From the NCBI GenBank assembly GCA_029204225.1, contig CM055095.1, positions 15,902,049-15,966,048 on the forward strand: a stretch of 64,000 bases of DNA, in the 5' to 3' direction. This stretch comes from Diphasiastrum complanatum. Lineage: Eukaryota; Streptophyta; Lycopodiopsida; Lycopodiales; Lycopodiaceae. This document shows, piece after piece, positions 1-10,870 of this stretch; within the stretch, counting starts at the first letter, position 1; every line of letters begins with the position of its first letter. The notes beneath the pieces are model-generated. The model was given only the letters and a program-made list of their open reading frames with translations, did not search any database and was not told the DNA's origin. The translations under genes and the position numbers were made by a program.

Positions 1-66
1 ACAAGCCTAGAAATGGCCTAGTGTATCTTTGGTGAGATTTAAGTTCTTTCTACATCTACCTTGCAG

Positions 67-1907
67 GTCTATGAGTTTGTGCAACTACCTGAGCTTTTTT
101 ATGCAGGAAGTCATGGCATGGACATAGTGGGCCCTGCAGACGGTTTTACTGGGCTTGAAGCTGATGGTTTGAGATCAAGGGATGAGAAGGTGCAGAGCAC
201 GCTTTTTGTTTATGTAGGCTCAGTTTGTGTTAAGCAACTGATCTGTCTTATTTGCTAACGAAGTGTGGAAAAATGTAAAACTTGAAGCAGTCATGAAGGG
301 CGTAGCAAAAATTTTCCAGTTGTATTTGGCAAGTGTAAATAAAGGCCACTTAATTATCTGAGACGGCATTTTACTGGTTGCTCATAGGGCTTTTCTTATT
401 ACTATCTTGTAGTAATAGACGATGAGGCACCGTTCTCCTGTACATATGTTAAATGGCAGCATTATCTTTGATGCAGAGGAAGGAAGCTGTGTGTTATCAG
501 CCAGCTAGCGAGTTTTTACCTATGATCAATGAGGTGGTTTGTAGTGCTCTGATTCTTTTCTTTAATTTCTTAGGCAGCTTTTAAGGTAATTTAGGAATTC
601 AGCTAATCAGTCTTCTCGTGGTGGATTCGAGAAATATTGTTTTGTTGTTTATGATGGCTTGAATTACAATAGCAACCTCTTATAATTGCCTCACTTTGCT
701 ATTATGTTCTTGACATTAGGTTTATAAGGCACTGGAAGAGCATGCAAAGAACATTTTGGGGGCAAAAGTTGAGCACAACAAGTTTTGTGCTACTGTACAT
801 TTCAGAAGAGTAGAGGAAGAGGTAGCATATGGCTTCAAACATATCTCAACAATCATTTACTCTTTGTCTATTTCTGATATTCACTACCTGATACATCGAT
901 TGCATAGAACCCACGGTTCCCAGAACCGTGGGTCCTGGAAACCGTGGAAGGAACCGTACCACGGTTCCTCTATTTAATTAAATAATTAATTAATTAATTA
1001 GTTAATTATCAAATTCAGAGATTTCACAGATGATTTCATAGATTTCACGGATGATACAGATTTCACATGATGTACAGATGATTTGACAGATGTGAAATCA
1101 TCCGAAATCATCTGAAATCATCACTGATTTGACAGATTTCACAGATTTCACATGATGTACAGATGATTTGACAGATAATACAGATGATTTCACTGATGAT
1201 ACAGATGATTTGAGTCATTTGACAGATGATACAGATGATTGAGAGATTTCACAGATGATTTCACAGATTTCACATATATTTTTGGCCCTTTTTTTGCATA
1301 TTTTTGGGTTATTTTTGGGGGGGGGGAAACTAAAAAAAAATTAATTAATCAATTAATCAGTACGGTTCACCACGGTTCTGGGCAAAAAATTTTAAGACCC
1401 GTACGGTTCACTGTACGGTTCTCAGAACCATTGTGAACCAATAACATTTCATTAATTCTATGATCTATTGTATAGTTTCAATATTCTTTTCATTCCATTC
1501 TCAAGGCTTTAGCAAACCAGAAGATGTTCCATCCGGTAGACGGCATTGAGTTTTGTTTCTTGATTTGTGTGATTCCATTTGAATGTTTTATTGCCTCTGT
1601 GTCCATATTGGGGCATATCAAGAAGAATCTGCAAGAGGTAACTATTCATGCAGAACGGTGTGATCATATTCAAAAAAAATCTTCAAGAGGCAACTATTAG
1701 CATAGAACAAATCAAATGTGGGCAGACCTAAAGCTTGTTAAGTAAATTTCTTATCTTTTTTTCTGTGCAAAGCATCTAGCATTTTTGTTTTGTAGACTTG
1801 AACAATTTGTAATGCAATTAGGTACTTGAATGTTGAAGCAGTCCTGACAGTGTTTTAAACTTTTGGAATATGTTGCATTTTTTGGGTTTCATGCACATTA
1901 CCAAACC

Positions 1908-1970
<63 letters not shown>

Positions 1971-3007
1971 ATGGGGAGCTTAGGAGCCGCTTCTTTCTAG
2001 TGAGTTGTAAAGTAAGATACCCTATCTACCACCAACTATTCTTGTAATTAGATTTAGCTGCTATCTTCATAGCATGCATTTAAATGATCCTAAATCCATA
2101 GTTTCCAATTTGTGATATAAGAAAAGTTTGTGATGCCAATTAATTAGTTATAGTAGGTTTTTTTTTGGGCCCTGGTTGGCCTTCACATATGTCCTCAGAA
2201 GATCAAATGGTTAAATGATCTTTTCCTTCAACAGGGAACAGACGGGCCCTTTCTGCTGTCACCTAAGTTCTTGATATCACGATTTGTTTTGTTTTCATCT
2301 GAACCAGAATTGGCAGCTTCTTGCACAAGAAGTGCAGCGTGTGGTGAAACGTTATCCAAATCTATGTGTAACTCAAGGTCGCAAGGTTGGTGCTTTATTG
2401 ATTTATCTAGTACTAAGATGTTTTCTTGTAGAATAGATCAGAGAAGCATGTGCATATCATGAAATCCGATGAGTGTGACTGATAGAGTGGCTATATTCGT
2501 TACTTGTGGATACCAGAAAACGACTCACACAAGAATAAGCTTTGTGACAACATATCTGCAACTGCTGTAGCGATGTTAATAGTTATGCCTTAAGCTAAGT
2601 GATATTATTCATCTGACTCTGGTGAGTAAAGATCCTACCTGAATCGAGCAGAGCTTTTGTTCATCTACATAGGTATTGGAAATACGTCCATCTATACAAT
2701 GGGACAAGGGGAAAGCCGTAAACTATTTCCTGCAAACTTTGGGTGAGTTTCATGTTCGACTCAGTTTCTACCTTCTTCAGTTCATTGGAGAAGGGAGCAT
2801 GAATATAGAATCAGTTGAGAATAGGAAGGGGCACTAACAGACACTTGCAACTCTCTTCCCGTCTGTTTCTTTTTGTGCATTTTTTGGATCAGAGATTGTT
2901 TTCAAAATTTTGTGAAGAGCATATAAATAGCAATAGCAGAGGTAAATAGTAGTTGGAGACAAGATTTTTTTTTGAGGTTTTAAAATTGTAGATAGATAGT
3001 GCCACGC

Positions 3008-3099
<92 letters not shown>

Positions 3100-3985
3100 A
3101 TTTCACCTCTCAATCACGGAGCTTGGCAATTTTTATTTGACATGCATACTATTCTGATAATATCTAATTGAATATTTTATGCATGAGAATCTGAAAATTC
3201 ACTTTGGTTTTAATCACAGATCTTGGCAATTGCAACAACATTCTACCTGTATATATTGGAGATGACCGAACTGATGAAGATGCCTTTCATGTGGGGTCTC
3301 AGTGTTGTTTGTATTTGAAAATTATAGAATCTGTTTATTCATGATTATGATGCCCGGTGACTTGTAACAAACCAGTAGAGGTCATGGTGGTCCTTTCCGA
3401 ATAATGTGGTCTTACGCTTAGAAATCTTCTTAAGATCTGGGCATTAAATTGGTCTGGTTTTGAAGAAGGTTCATGCTATTGCCGTCACATTGTCATGAAA
3501 GTTCAACTTGATGTTGCTGCATTTGCAGGTGGTAAATCAAAAGCACAATGGATATAGTATTTTGGTGTCTAGTGCACCCAAAGCCACCAGTGCAACTTAC
3601 TCTCTAAACAATCCTTCTGAGGTATGACTAAAAGCAAATTTTCATGTCTTTTGTTCCCAATTGAGTGCAGAGCATTTACGCTGCTTGTAAAATACATTAT
3701 TACTCACAAGTTATGTTTTTGATTGAAGAGCATGATAATATGCAAAATTCTTCACGACCGCAGATATTTTTGCTGCAATTTGATTCCACAACCACCTCGA
3801 AATGTCTCTTCTTGAATGAAAGTAAAGTGAATAATAAGCCCTTTTTTGTAGGTTTCCCCAAGTATGCAGCCTGAGAGTGTGCAGCATATCTTCTTATGGT
3901 TCCATTTTTTTTATATCTGCAGGTAATGGAATTCTTGCTTCGACTTGTAAAGAGATGCCAAACTTTTGGTGAGGCTCGAGTGTAA
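67..3985 (+). CDS. TPP: Trehalose-6-phosphate phosphatase, 3' part of gene (8 exons)
   Basis: The product dephosphorylates trehalose-6-phosphate to trehalose, the second step of trehalose synthesis and part of sugar signalling. Exons read by splice sites and frame: 67-189, 477-533, 720-821, 2308-2385, 2673-2742, 3220-3290, 3529-3621, 3923-3985. These sum to 657 nt, 218 residues plus TAA, with no internal stop. Introns are GT-AG, phase 0 except the fifth (phase 1). Diagnostic TPP/HAD-phosphatase motifs appear in order: [13 protein letters not shown] (exon 1), [12 protein letters not shown] (exon 2), [18 protein letters not shown] (exon 3), LCVTQGRK (exon 4), [15 protein letters not shown] (exon 5), [14 protein letters not shown] (exon 6, the acidic HAD motif) and [18 protein letters not shown] (exon 7). 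Plant TPPs are about 350-390 residues, so the start codon and the catalytic DxDGT exon should lie upstream of the window. Intron 3 holds a palindrome-headed element and (TC)n; intron 5 holds (GA)n. The frame looks intact. Gene identity is secure; individual splice sites are by eye. Confidence 0.9.
908..1440. mobile_element. Palindrome-headed non-autonomous element in TPP intron 3
   Basis: At 910-932 a near-perfect palindrome has 10-bp arms (CCCACGGTTC and GAACCGTGGG) around CCA. More ACGGTTC/GAACCGT words follow to 966 and recur at 1370-1440, so both ends carry the same short inverted words. The core has a TTAATTAA-rich stretch, degenerate repeats of ACAGATGATTT (1014-1275), a T/G-rich patch and another TTAATTAA stretch. 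There is no coding capacity. This looks like a foldback or MITE-type DNA element. The superfamily is not recognised and no target duplication was identified. It lies within the 1486-bp third intron of the TPP gene. Confidence 0.5.
1014..1275. repeat. Degenerate ~10-14 bp tandem repeat
   Basis: Variants of ACAGATGATTT and GATTTCACAG are repeated many times, with a short inverted patch (GAAATCATC words) near 1087-1122. It forms the interior of the element at 908-1440. Confidence 0.7.
1911..1968. repeat. (TC)n microsatellite in TPP intron 3
   Basis: An uninterrupted TC dinucleotide tract of about 29 units. It is complementary to the (GA)n tract in intron 5 of the same transcript. Confidence 0.97.
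3010..3096. repeat. (GA)n microsatellite in TPP intron 5
   Basis: An uninterrupted AG/GA tract of about 43 units, between exon 5 (ends 2742) and exon 6 (starts 3220) of the TPP gene. Confidence 0.97.
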
Positions 3986-5807
3986 TCTGGATTGCCAGAT
4001 TTTATGTGTTTGAGCTGGTAATGACTCGGGAAAATACAGCTCCTTCCAGTATATGCATAAAAGCTCTCTTCTGCGATGGCATTAGACAAGTCTGAAGTCT
4101 TCATGTGTTGAGAATAGGCAGTTTGCTTTTTTAAGATGTAAGCATGTAGCATTTGAGCTGTCGCCTGACAACTTGAGGAAGGAGAGTTACATAACATGTA
4201 GCAAGGGTGGGGTGTACACGAGAGTTCTGATAGTTTACAGTTGCATATCCTGACTACTTATCAGAGTTGTACATTTACAAGGACCCTTGACTATACAATC
4301 CCTTGGATCTAGGGAGATGTTACTCAAAAAAGGCTTTTCATGTTTTGTTCTACCATTGTTTTTTGATGATTCAATCACCTGTTTTTTTATTGTCACTGAA
4401 TAGCTGAACACAATTTAACATCCGTTAAGTGCATTTATTTGTCCATCAAGTGCTGTTGAGGATTTAGATGGACTTTTTTGTCAATCAAATTCCCTCCGAG
4501 GCCTTGCCTCAGGCGGCTTAAGGCCATTCAATGCCCAAGGCAGAACGGCCGAGGAGGTGACTTTCTGCATCTGAAGCGTTTTAAAATCTTTTTCTTTCCT
4601 TTTTTTGCCATAAAATCTTTTTTTATATGCACCCTCTGTGCGAAAGGATGTAAATTTTTCGCATCTCGGAAGGTGCATGTAAAAAATTTTGGAAAAAAAA
4701 GGGGAGGTGCAGAAATCACATTATGTGAGGCACTTCCTTTTTCTCCATGAAAAAGCAAAAAATGATTGTACGCCTAGATTAATTGACCTTCTATCACATG
4801 AAGATGTACTTGGGCATGATTAAGGGGGGGGGTTTAAGTTTGCACAAGCATCTCTCCTTGTGTTAAGTGTTTGTTTTTCTTTCTATTTTAAGGGGCACCT
4901 CAAAGAGCATAGTACAAGAATGTTTGATACACAATAAAACCTTCACTCGAGATTTGACAGCTCGAGTTTATGATGATGTGTCAATCACCAAATAATGACA
5001 CGAAATAATTGGCCACCTCCTTAGCATCATGTCTAACTAAATCAGAAGCCAACATTATCACATATCATTAGGCCAAGAAAAAACATTCACAATTGGCCTA
5101 AATGCGAGCAAAGGCCCAATCGCTCAGGCCTTGCATCCCTTGCCCTCGTGCACTCCACCGTGGGCAAAGGCCCTGCCCATTGTGCCTTGGAGGTACTACC
5201 CTCGAAGTTGGTTGATCAACATCCATACATACGGTTTGTGATGAATGTTGATTGGCTAAAAATCTATGAAGGAGATTGGGACTCTAAAAAGAGAGGTGAT
5301 TTACAAATCAATTGAGCATTTATGTGTGTGTTTTTAAACTTAACAAAACTAAACAATAAAAATTTGCAATTACACATTACAATATTAAGTAAATTTGAAA
5401 TGGTCGCTTGTAGATAACATTCTGACCACACACTTCAATTTCATGTTGAGGAGAATAAGCTCATCTGCATCCATCCACAACAATAATCGAGTAAGGACAG
5501 GGGCATTATTGTGAGGTATCCACACTTAATCTGAGTTCTTATCCATTTCGCAACTTGAAAATTAAAATGCATAGCAAGGATTTCATATGTATGTCACGAT
5601 AAGAAGTCAAATAGATTCTTTTTCAACACACTCAAAAATTGCTTACTCCTATAATCAGTTTTTAAAAAAATCTCTCGTATTTTCCAAGAGTAAAGTTTTG
5701 TTGATGCACGTCATACTTTAATAGGACAGTTCGACATAATTAAATGCTACATCTAACATGTGAAAAAACTTAACTTCTTATCTCATTAAAATATTAATGG
5801 ATAATTT
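3986..5807. other. TPP 3' flank and AT-rich spacer
   Basis: No gene is supported here. A GC-headed patch at 4490-4750, with AGGCCTTGCC and AGGCGGCTTAAGGCC words followed by T-rich sequence and GGTGCATGTAAAAAA, resembles a short interspersed element and loosely resembles 56395-56600. A second GC-rich patch lies at 5120-5210. Open frames at 4478-4758 fall on both strands of the biased patch and are not credible genes. Confidence 0.5.
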
Positions 5808-6890
5808 TCTCAATAGGCCATCCATTGTATAGCATTCGTCAACAACCTGAAGTAATACTCCAGTAAACCAGCTTACTTTTCAAAAAGTATATCATCACAT
5901 AGTAAGTGGCCATAGATGTAGTTATTCAATGTGAATAAATAAAAGCACATACTTTTGAAGTTTGTGAAAGTTTATATATAGCCTATCTTTTAACCATTGG
6001 AAAGTATATCACTCATAATGGATAAAAGATAAAACACCGTACCATAATTTGATAGTTCCTAGTTCTTAACGACCCCAAGAATTGGTAACACGTGCCAAGT
6101 AATAACTTAATACATGTCCCAAAGTTTTTTTGTCAGAAACGATATGGCTGATTTTTGTATCACCACAACGGTGAAGATATGTATCACAACTTTAGTCTAC
6201 AATACCACGAGATTACAGAAATGTTTACAACTAGCCATATGTCGAGTATTTTAAAGCTTATTCAAGTAGAACACGAACATGTTGACCGTCTTAACAAACT
6301 CTAAATGTTAAAACCATATACTAGTATTCATGCCCACAAGTATATAAATCAATCATATGCATAAATTCTATAATTGTTGTGTAGTCATGAGAATTAAGTT
6401 AATAAAGTCTATAACTACATGAAAAGTGAATAATCTTTTAACAAATGACAATTTTCATTCGTGCAACCGGCCTTCGAAAAAAATTAAATACGAAAGTTAA
6501 TTACTTACCACATCGAGCATGTAATCACCCTTAATTTATAGAATAGAGTCGAATAGATAAGTTTTTCAGTAGGCCATCCAATGTTTTATATTTGTCACCG
6601 ACTTTGAGTAACCACGTTTTTCTTTAAAAAAATGTCATAACATAGTAACTGGTTAGTGTGGCATACAGTCTTTCGAAGTTTGTGAAAGTTTATACAAAAT
6701 GTTTTTGAAAGACAAATTTTCCAAATTAGCTTTCAACCATAGGTAAGTACCAATCAAAACTAAGGTACAACATTTTACTAAAAAGATATGGCTGGTTTTT
6801 TTATAACCACAAAGGCGTTGTGACGTAACAAAGCTTTAGTCAACAAGACCAAGAGGTCTGAGAAAAGTTTACAACATGCCAAATGTTCCC
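5808..6890. repeat. Old, diverged direct duplication (~750-bp period)
   Basis: The block beginning with AATAGGCCATCCA (about 5813-6255) recurs diverged at about 6570-6890. Shared landmarks in the same order are TAGGCCATCCA, GAAGTTTGTGAAAGTTTATA, GATATGGCTG, ACCACAA and CTTTAGTC. There is no coding potential. It is probably two arms of an old non-coding element. Confidence 0.6.
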
Positions 6891-7679
6891 ACCTAACCAC
6901 AAGCCAAGAACCCCCAAAGAAAACCACAAAGTTCACGAATCAGGAAAAACCACGAACCAGTCGGAAACCCAAAAACCCTCTTTTAAAACAATCAGCCACC
7001 ATAGCTAACACACACAAACAACATTGCCCAAACAGAGAGCACAAACACGACAAGCACAAGATGCATGACATAATACAAAAACTAACTACATCATCAACCA
7101 AAGATCACACCAAGACCGACAAGACGACATAAATGCCCAAAAACCAAGCGAAGCAAATTTAACTAACAGAAAGCAACGACAAACGTTAAGTGAAATGTAA
7201 CAAAGATTCGCAGCCGCATTGAATAAAATTAATTGTCATTGAACAGTACCATAGCAAATTAGCCGCCAAAAATTATCGTGGACTTAAAGTAAAAAGTTGG
7301 TCATCGAGGTCTAAATTATAAGCTGCTAAAAAATGTGCAGAAGCATTAACTTATTTTAAATTCTAGCATCCAAATAACATAGAAAGTCTAACAAAAAAAC
7401 TCATATTAGCGCAATTTTTTTTCAAAGACAGATTTTTTAGCAAAGCTGCAGTCATATAGTTGAGTCACAGCCATCCGAACATCATTGTCTTCTCCTTTTT
7501 TTAGTCACAGTGACATAAACAATTTAGAGTCGGTAATATAGTCATCATATCAATTGTATTCGTGTGTGGGTGTGTGTGTGTTATCCCACCATCCAACCCT
7601 CAAGGCTGGATAACCACACTAGGTAGTGCAACAAGTATATATGTCGCACACCTGAAAAAAGGAGCACTTACTTAGACAA
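6891..7679. other. AT-rich spacer
   Basis: No open frame, RNA or recognisable element was seen. There is an A/C-rich stretch at 6895-7140 and a short GT-rich patch near 7562-7580. Confidence 0.5.
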
Positions 7680-8300
7680 TTAAGAGTAGTCCTAGCACAA
7701 CATCTTGCACCAAGAAAAGATCCTTCTAGGAACTTTCCAATCATACGCAACAATCTTGTCTCATAGAACCCATTTCTGACAAATGCATTGATCACTACCT
7801 AAGAGCAACCTCAAAGGGAGGGACTTTCATTTTATCAAATTTTGTAATTAAAAAAAAAACACATTTGATAAAAAACACCACAATTTCCATATTAAGAAAG
7901 GTAGTCTTAGTCCCACAAATAGTTCCATTACTGCACCTTGCAAAGCAACACATCTCAACTCAACTTTTTATTTCCACAAATTGGGTAGGATAAGTCCAAA
8001 AAAGATTATCCAAAGAAGTCATTGCATTATTATCAACAAACATCTATGTATTTGAGGAATATCTAAAAGTCTTAAGAATATTCCATCTATTAAACCTGGC
8101 TAACCTTGTACAAATTTCATTTTCAAAGTAGCATAGATAAAGATTACACCAGATTGAGGAGCAAGAAAAACCCATGGGGATTCCACACACTTGCTTCCAA
8201 ATTTTATCAACTAAGCTAACATGCATGTTTTGTGCAAGGCAATTATTCAAAGAGATGACATTTGTTTCATTAACGACAACCCATTGCTAAAACCAGAGTT
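7680..8300 (-). mobile_element. Penelope-like retroelement, reverse transcriptase remnant
   Basis: The minus strand at 8044-8250 encodes a reverse transcriptase segment with the block VCGIPMGFSCS, then WCNLYLCYFENE and RLARFNRWNILKTFRY. The GIPMG core, the following N-L-Y/F-L-Y-E and the later FRY are typical of the RT family of Penelope-like elements and unlike Copia, Ty3 or LINE RTs. Weaker matching stretches extend to lower coordinates, including a GTKTTFLNMEI-like block near 7880. The remnant is degenerate and no ends or GIY-YIG endonuclease were seen. It lies next to the CACTA terminus at 8515. Family assignment is by motif only. Confidence 0.5.
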
Positions 8301-8514
8301 AGTCCATAATCCTTTTAAAGGAACCTTTGGGAAGTGACAGAAATTGATAAAACTAGCATTTGCATGATTGAAAGCACGTTGAATCATTTTTGTTAGAATT
8401 TTCTATAGCCCATTAAGTTTCCCATAATAGGAATGGATCTGAACATTTTGCAATGTTAGCAGAGAACACACTAAATGAGTCATCAGGTAGATTAACGGAA
8501 AAGTCATCCAGAAA

Positions 8515-10870
8515 CACTACAACACCCACTGCGGGTTCCGACGTGATATGCGATGGATATCGCACGCTTAATTTTTCTTCGTTTGTTGTGGGCGTCACAA
8601 AACACGTCGGAATAGGGTTGTCGAAATCCGACATGCACAGCACTGCGTCGCACTACAACAGCCAGTCGATATTGGAATGTTGTGGACGACGAACCCGGAA
8701 AGCTAGGGCTGGCATCAGCATGGATGTCAGAATCCGATGTCGACGTGGACATCACAATCTGACATCCAACGTGGACGTCAGATTGTGACATCCAAATCCA
8801 TCGTGGCAATACCGACATGGATGTTGCATTTTGACATCCACGTCAGTTGTAGGATTGCGACGTGTATTGGCAAAAAAATTTACCAAAACATTGCTTGATG
8901 ACGTTGTCGACGGATAAATCTACGGCGGATTTTGACGTCCACCGAAATGTCTAATTCTGACGTTTGTTAGCGAATTTTTTTATAGAACATTACCGATGAC
9001 GTCCGACGTGTGTCGACATCCATCTGACATATGCCGATGGATTGTGATGTCGGATTCCGACGTCCCTGATTAGGTTGTTGCATAAAAATTTGAAACATAA
9101 TTTCTCGAGCTCTCACCACTACCGGACCCCGACATGATTACTTCATTCATTAACATACAATACATTACAATGAACCCTAATATATTGAAATGAAGTAGAA
9201 AAGAAAGTCAATTACAAAACTTTAATGCATATTAGGGTTAGACTTTCATACCTTCGATGACAAAAAAAGATAAACATACAACAAGATGCAAAAGAATCAT
9301 ATAAGAATCTACGTATAAGAATCGTACTATTTAAAAATCAGAACATGAAAATCATATAAGAATCGTACTATCTAAAAATCAAAACATGAGAATCATATAA
9401 AAATTTGTATATAAGAATCATACTATCTAAATATCAAACTATAAGAATCAACGTATTTTCAAATTGACTAATTTTATGCTATTTGTGTTTTGTACTTGTG
9501 CATATATGCAGTTTACCACAAGGAGATGAATTACATTCATGGCAGTCTAGCGATGAAGAATACTAGTCAAGTCAACATGGTAAATAATAAACAGGCATGT
9601 TTTCTTGTTCATAACGAATTTGTTACTATAAGTTAAACATGACTTTGATATTATGCTAAAGTGACATGTACTTGTTTTTTGTTTCTCGCAAAAAAACTAT
9701 TTTCAAGATAAAATATGGTGCACATGCATCAAGTGTGATGGGCAAAAAATGCATGAAAGACGCATTGTTGAAAATCATTTGTGGAAGTTTGGACGAAAAG
9801 ATGAGGGTCAACCATCGAATTTGGAGGATGTTGAGGTTTGATAACTTTATATGATTGGCCTTTATTATAATGTTCATCAATCTATGTAAGTCACTTGTTA
9901 AATTTGTTTATGTGTGTAACCAATAAATCGAATGCCATTTCACGGAGTTGATCCATCCGTGTTTAGTTACAATCAACGTCAAGTTTTGATAGACATGAGA
10001 GAACAAAGAATGAAACAAATTCAAGAGGCAAATACAATTGGAGAAAATAGCGCTTGATTCTAATGATGATGATGATAAGGTGCAACACGATGAAGCAATG
10101 CACAACATGTTTGGATCTTATTTTGAAACAAACGTGAATGATGCTCTGCACGCATCTTTTAATGAAAATGAAGATCACAAACAATCTGAGATGGATGAAG
10201 ACAAGATTCTATTGCGCAAGGAGTCAAACACTCATTTGTATCCATGAGCATCCATTTTGAGACTAGCTATGTCAATTCTTATTCTAAACCTTCAAGAAAC
10301 ATACAAATGGAGTGACCGTAGTGTCACATCATTATTCGGCTACTTAACGCATAACACAACTTTTGTACTTACGAGTTGATCTTATAGCGTATTTACAAGT
10401 TGATTTTTTCTTTTCTTTTCTAACAACTCACATTGCTATTTTTTTTCAAGTTGTTGCATAGAAATACTTCCGAAAGAAAACGTGAGAAGCACGAAAGATG
10501 ATGAACGTGCTTGGGATGGATTATGACACAATACATGCATGTCCAGAAGACCATGTTCTATATAGAGATGAGCATTCTGGAAAAGCTTCAATGTCTAACG
10601 TGTAACGCTTCACGTTATTGAGATGACGTGCAAGGGGATAAAGTGCCACAAAAAGTATTACGACATTTTCCAATTATCTCACGATTGCCACGTTTATTTC
10701 GATGTAAATCTTTGGCACAACTAATGGATTGGCATGTCAAAAATCGATATATGGATGATGTGATGCGAGTACCAATGACTCACCTGCATGCAAACATATT
10801 GAAGACCAATGGCTCGAGTTCAAAAATGAACCTCGTAATTTAAGATTTGGCCTTGCTATGGATGGCGTAA
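8515..10870 (+). mobile_element. CACTA (En/Spm) DNA transposon, 5' end and part of transposase
   Basis: The left terminus is CACTACAACACCCAC at 8515, preceded by AAA (a possible 3-bp target copy). About 560 bp of subterminal repeats built from GACGTC, CCGACGT and GACATCC words follow, as is usual for plant CACTA elements. Transposase (Tnp2) homology appears at 10501-10560 (LGMDYDTIHACPEDHVLYRDEH), 10628-10790 (GDKVPQKVLRHFPIISRLPRLFRCKS, LMDWHVKNR, DDVMRVP) and 10805-10870 (EFKNEPRNLRFGLAMDGV). The reading frame changes and carries stops between these blocks, so it is a pseudogene copy. The rest of the transposase and the right terminus are absent: at about 10870 the sequence passes directly into a minus-strand Copia RNase H segment. 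Confidence 0.8.
9296..9450. repeat. ~53-bp tandem repeat inside the CACTA element
   Basis: About three diverged units of AGAATCRTACTATCTAAAAATC followed by an ACATGAGAATCATATAA-type segment. AT-rich and non-coding. Confidence 0.7.

Noticed and set aside
2834-3113. Minus-strand frames made of Ser-Leu repeats
   Set aside because: They are translations of the (GA)n microsatellite in a TPP intron, not genes.
3700-4197. 165-codon minus-strand frame
   Set aside because: It overlaps the last TPP exon and 3' flank on the opposite strand and resembles no known protein.
8453-8818. Overlapping 104- and 111-codon frames on both strands
   Set aside because: They lie in the GACGTC-rich subterminal repeats of the CACTA element, where stop codons are rare by composition.
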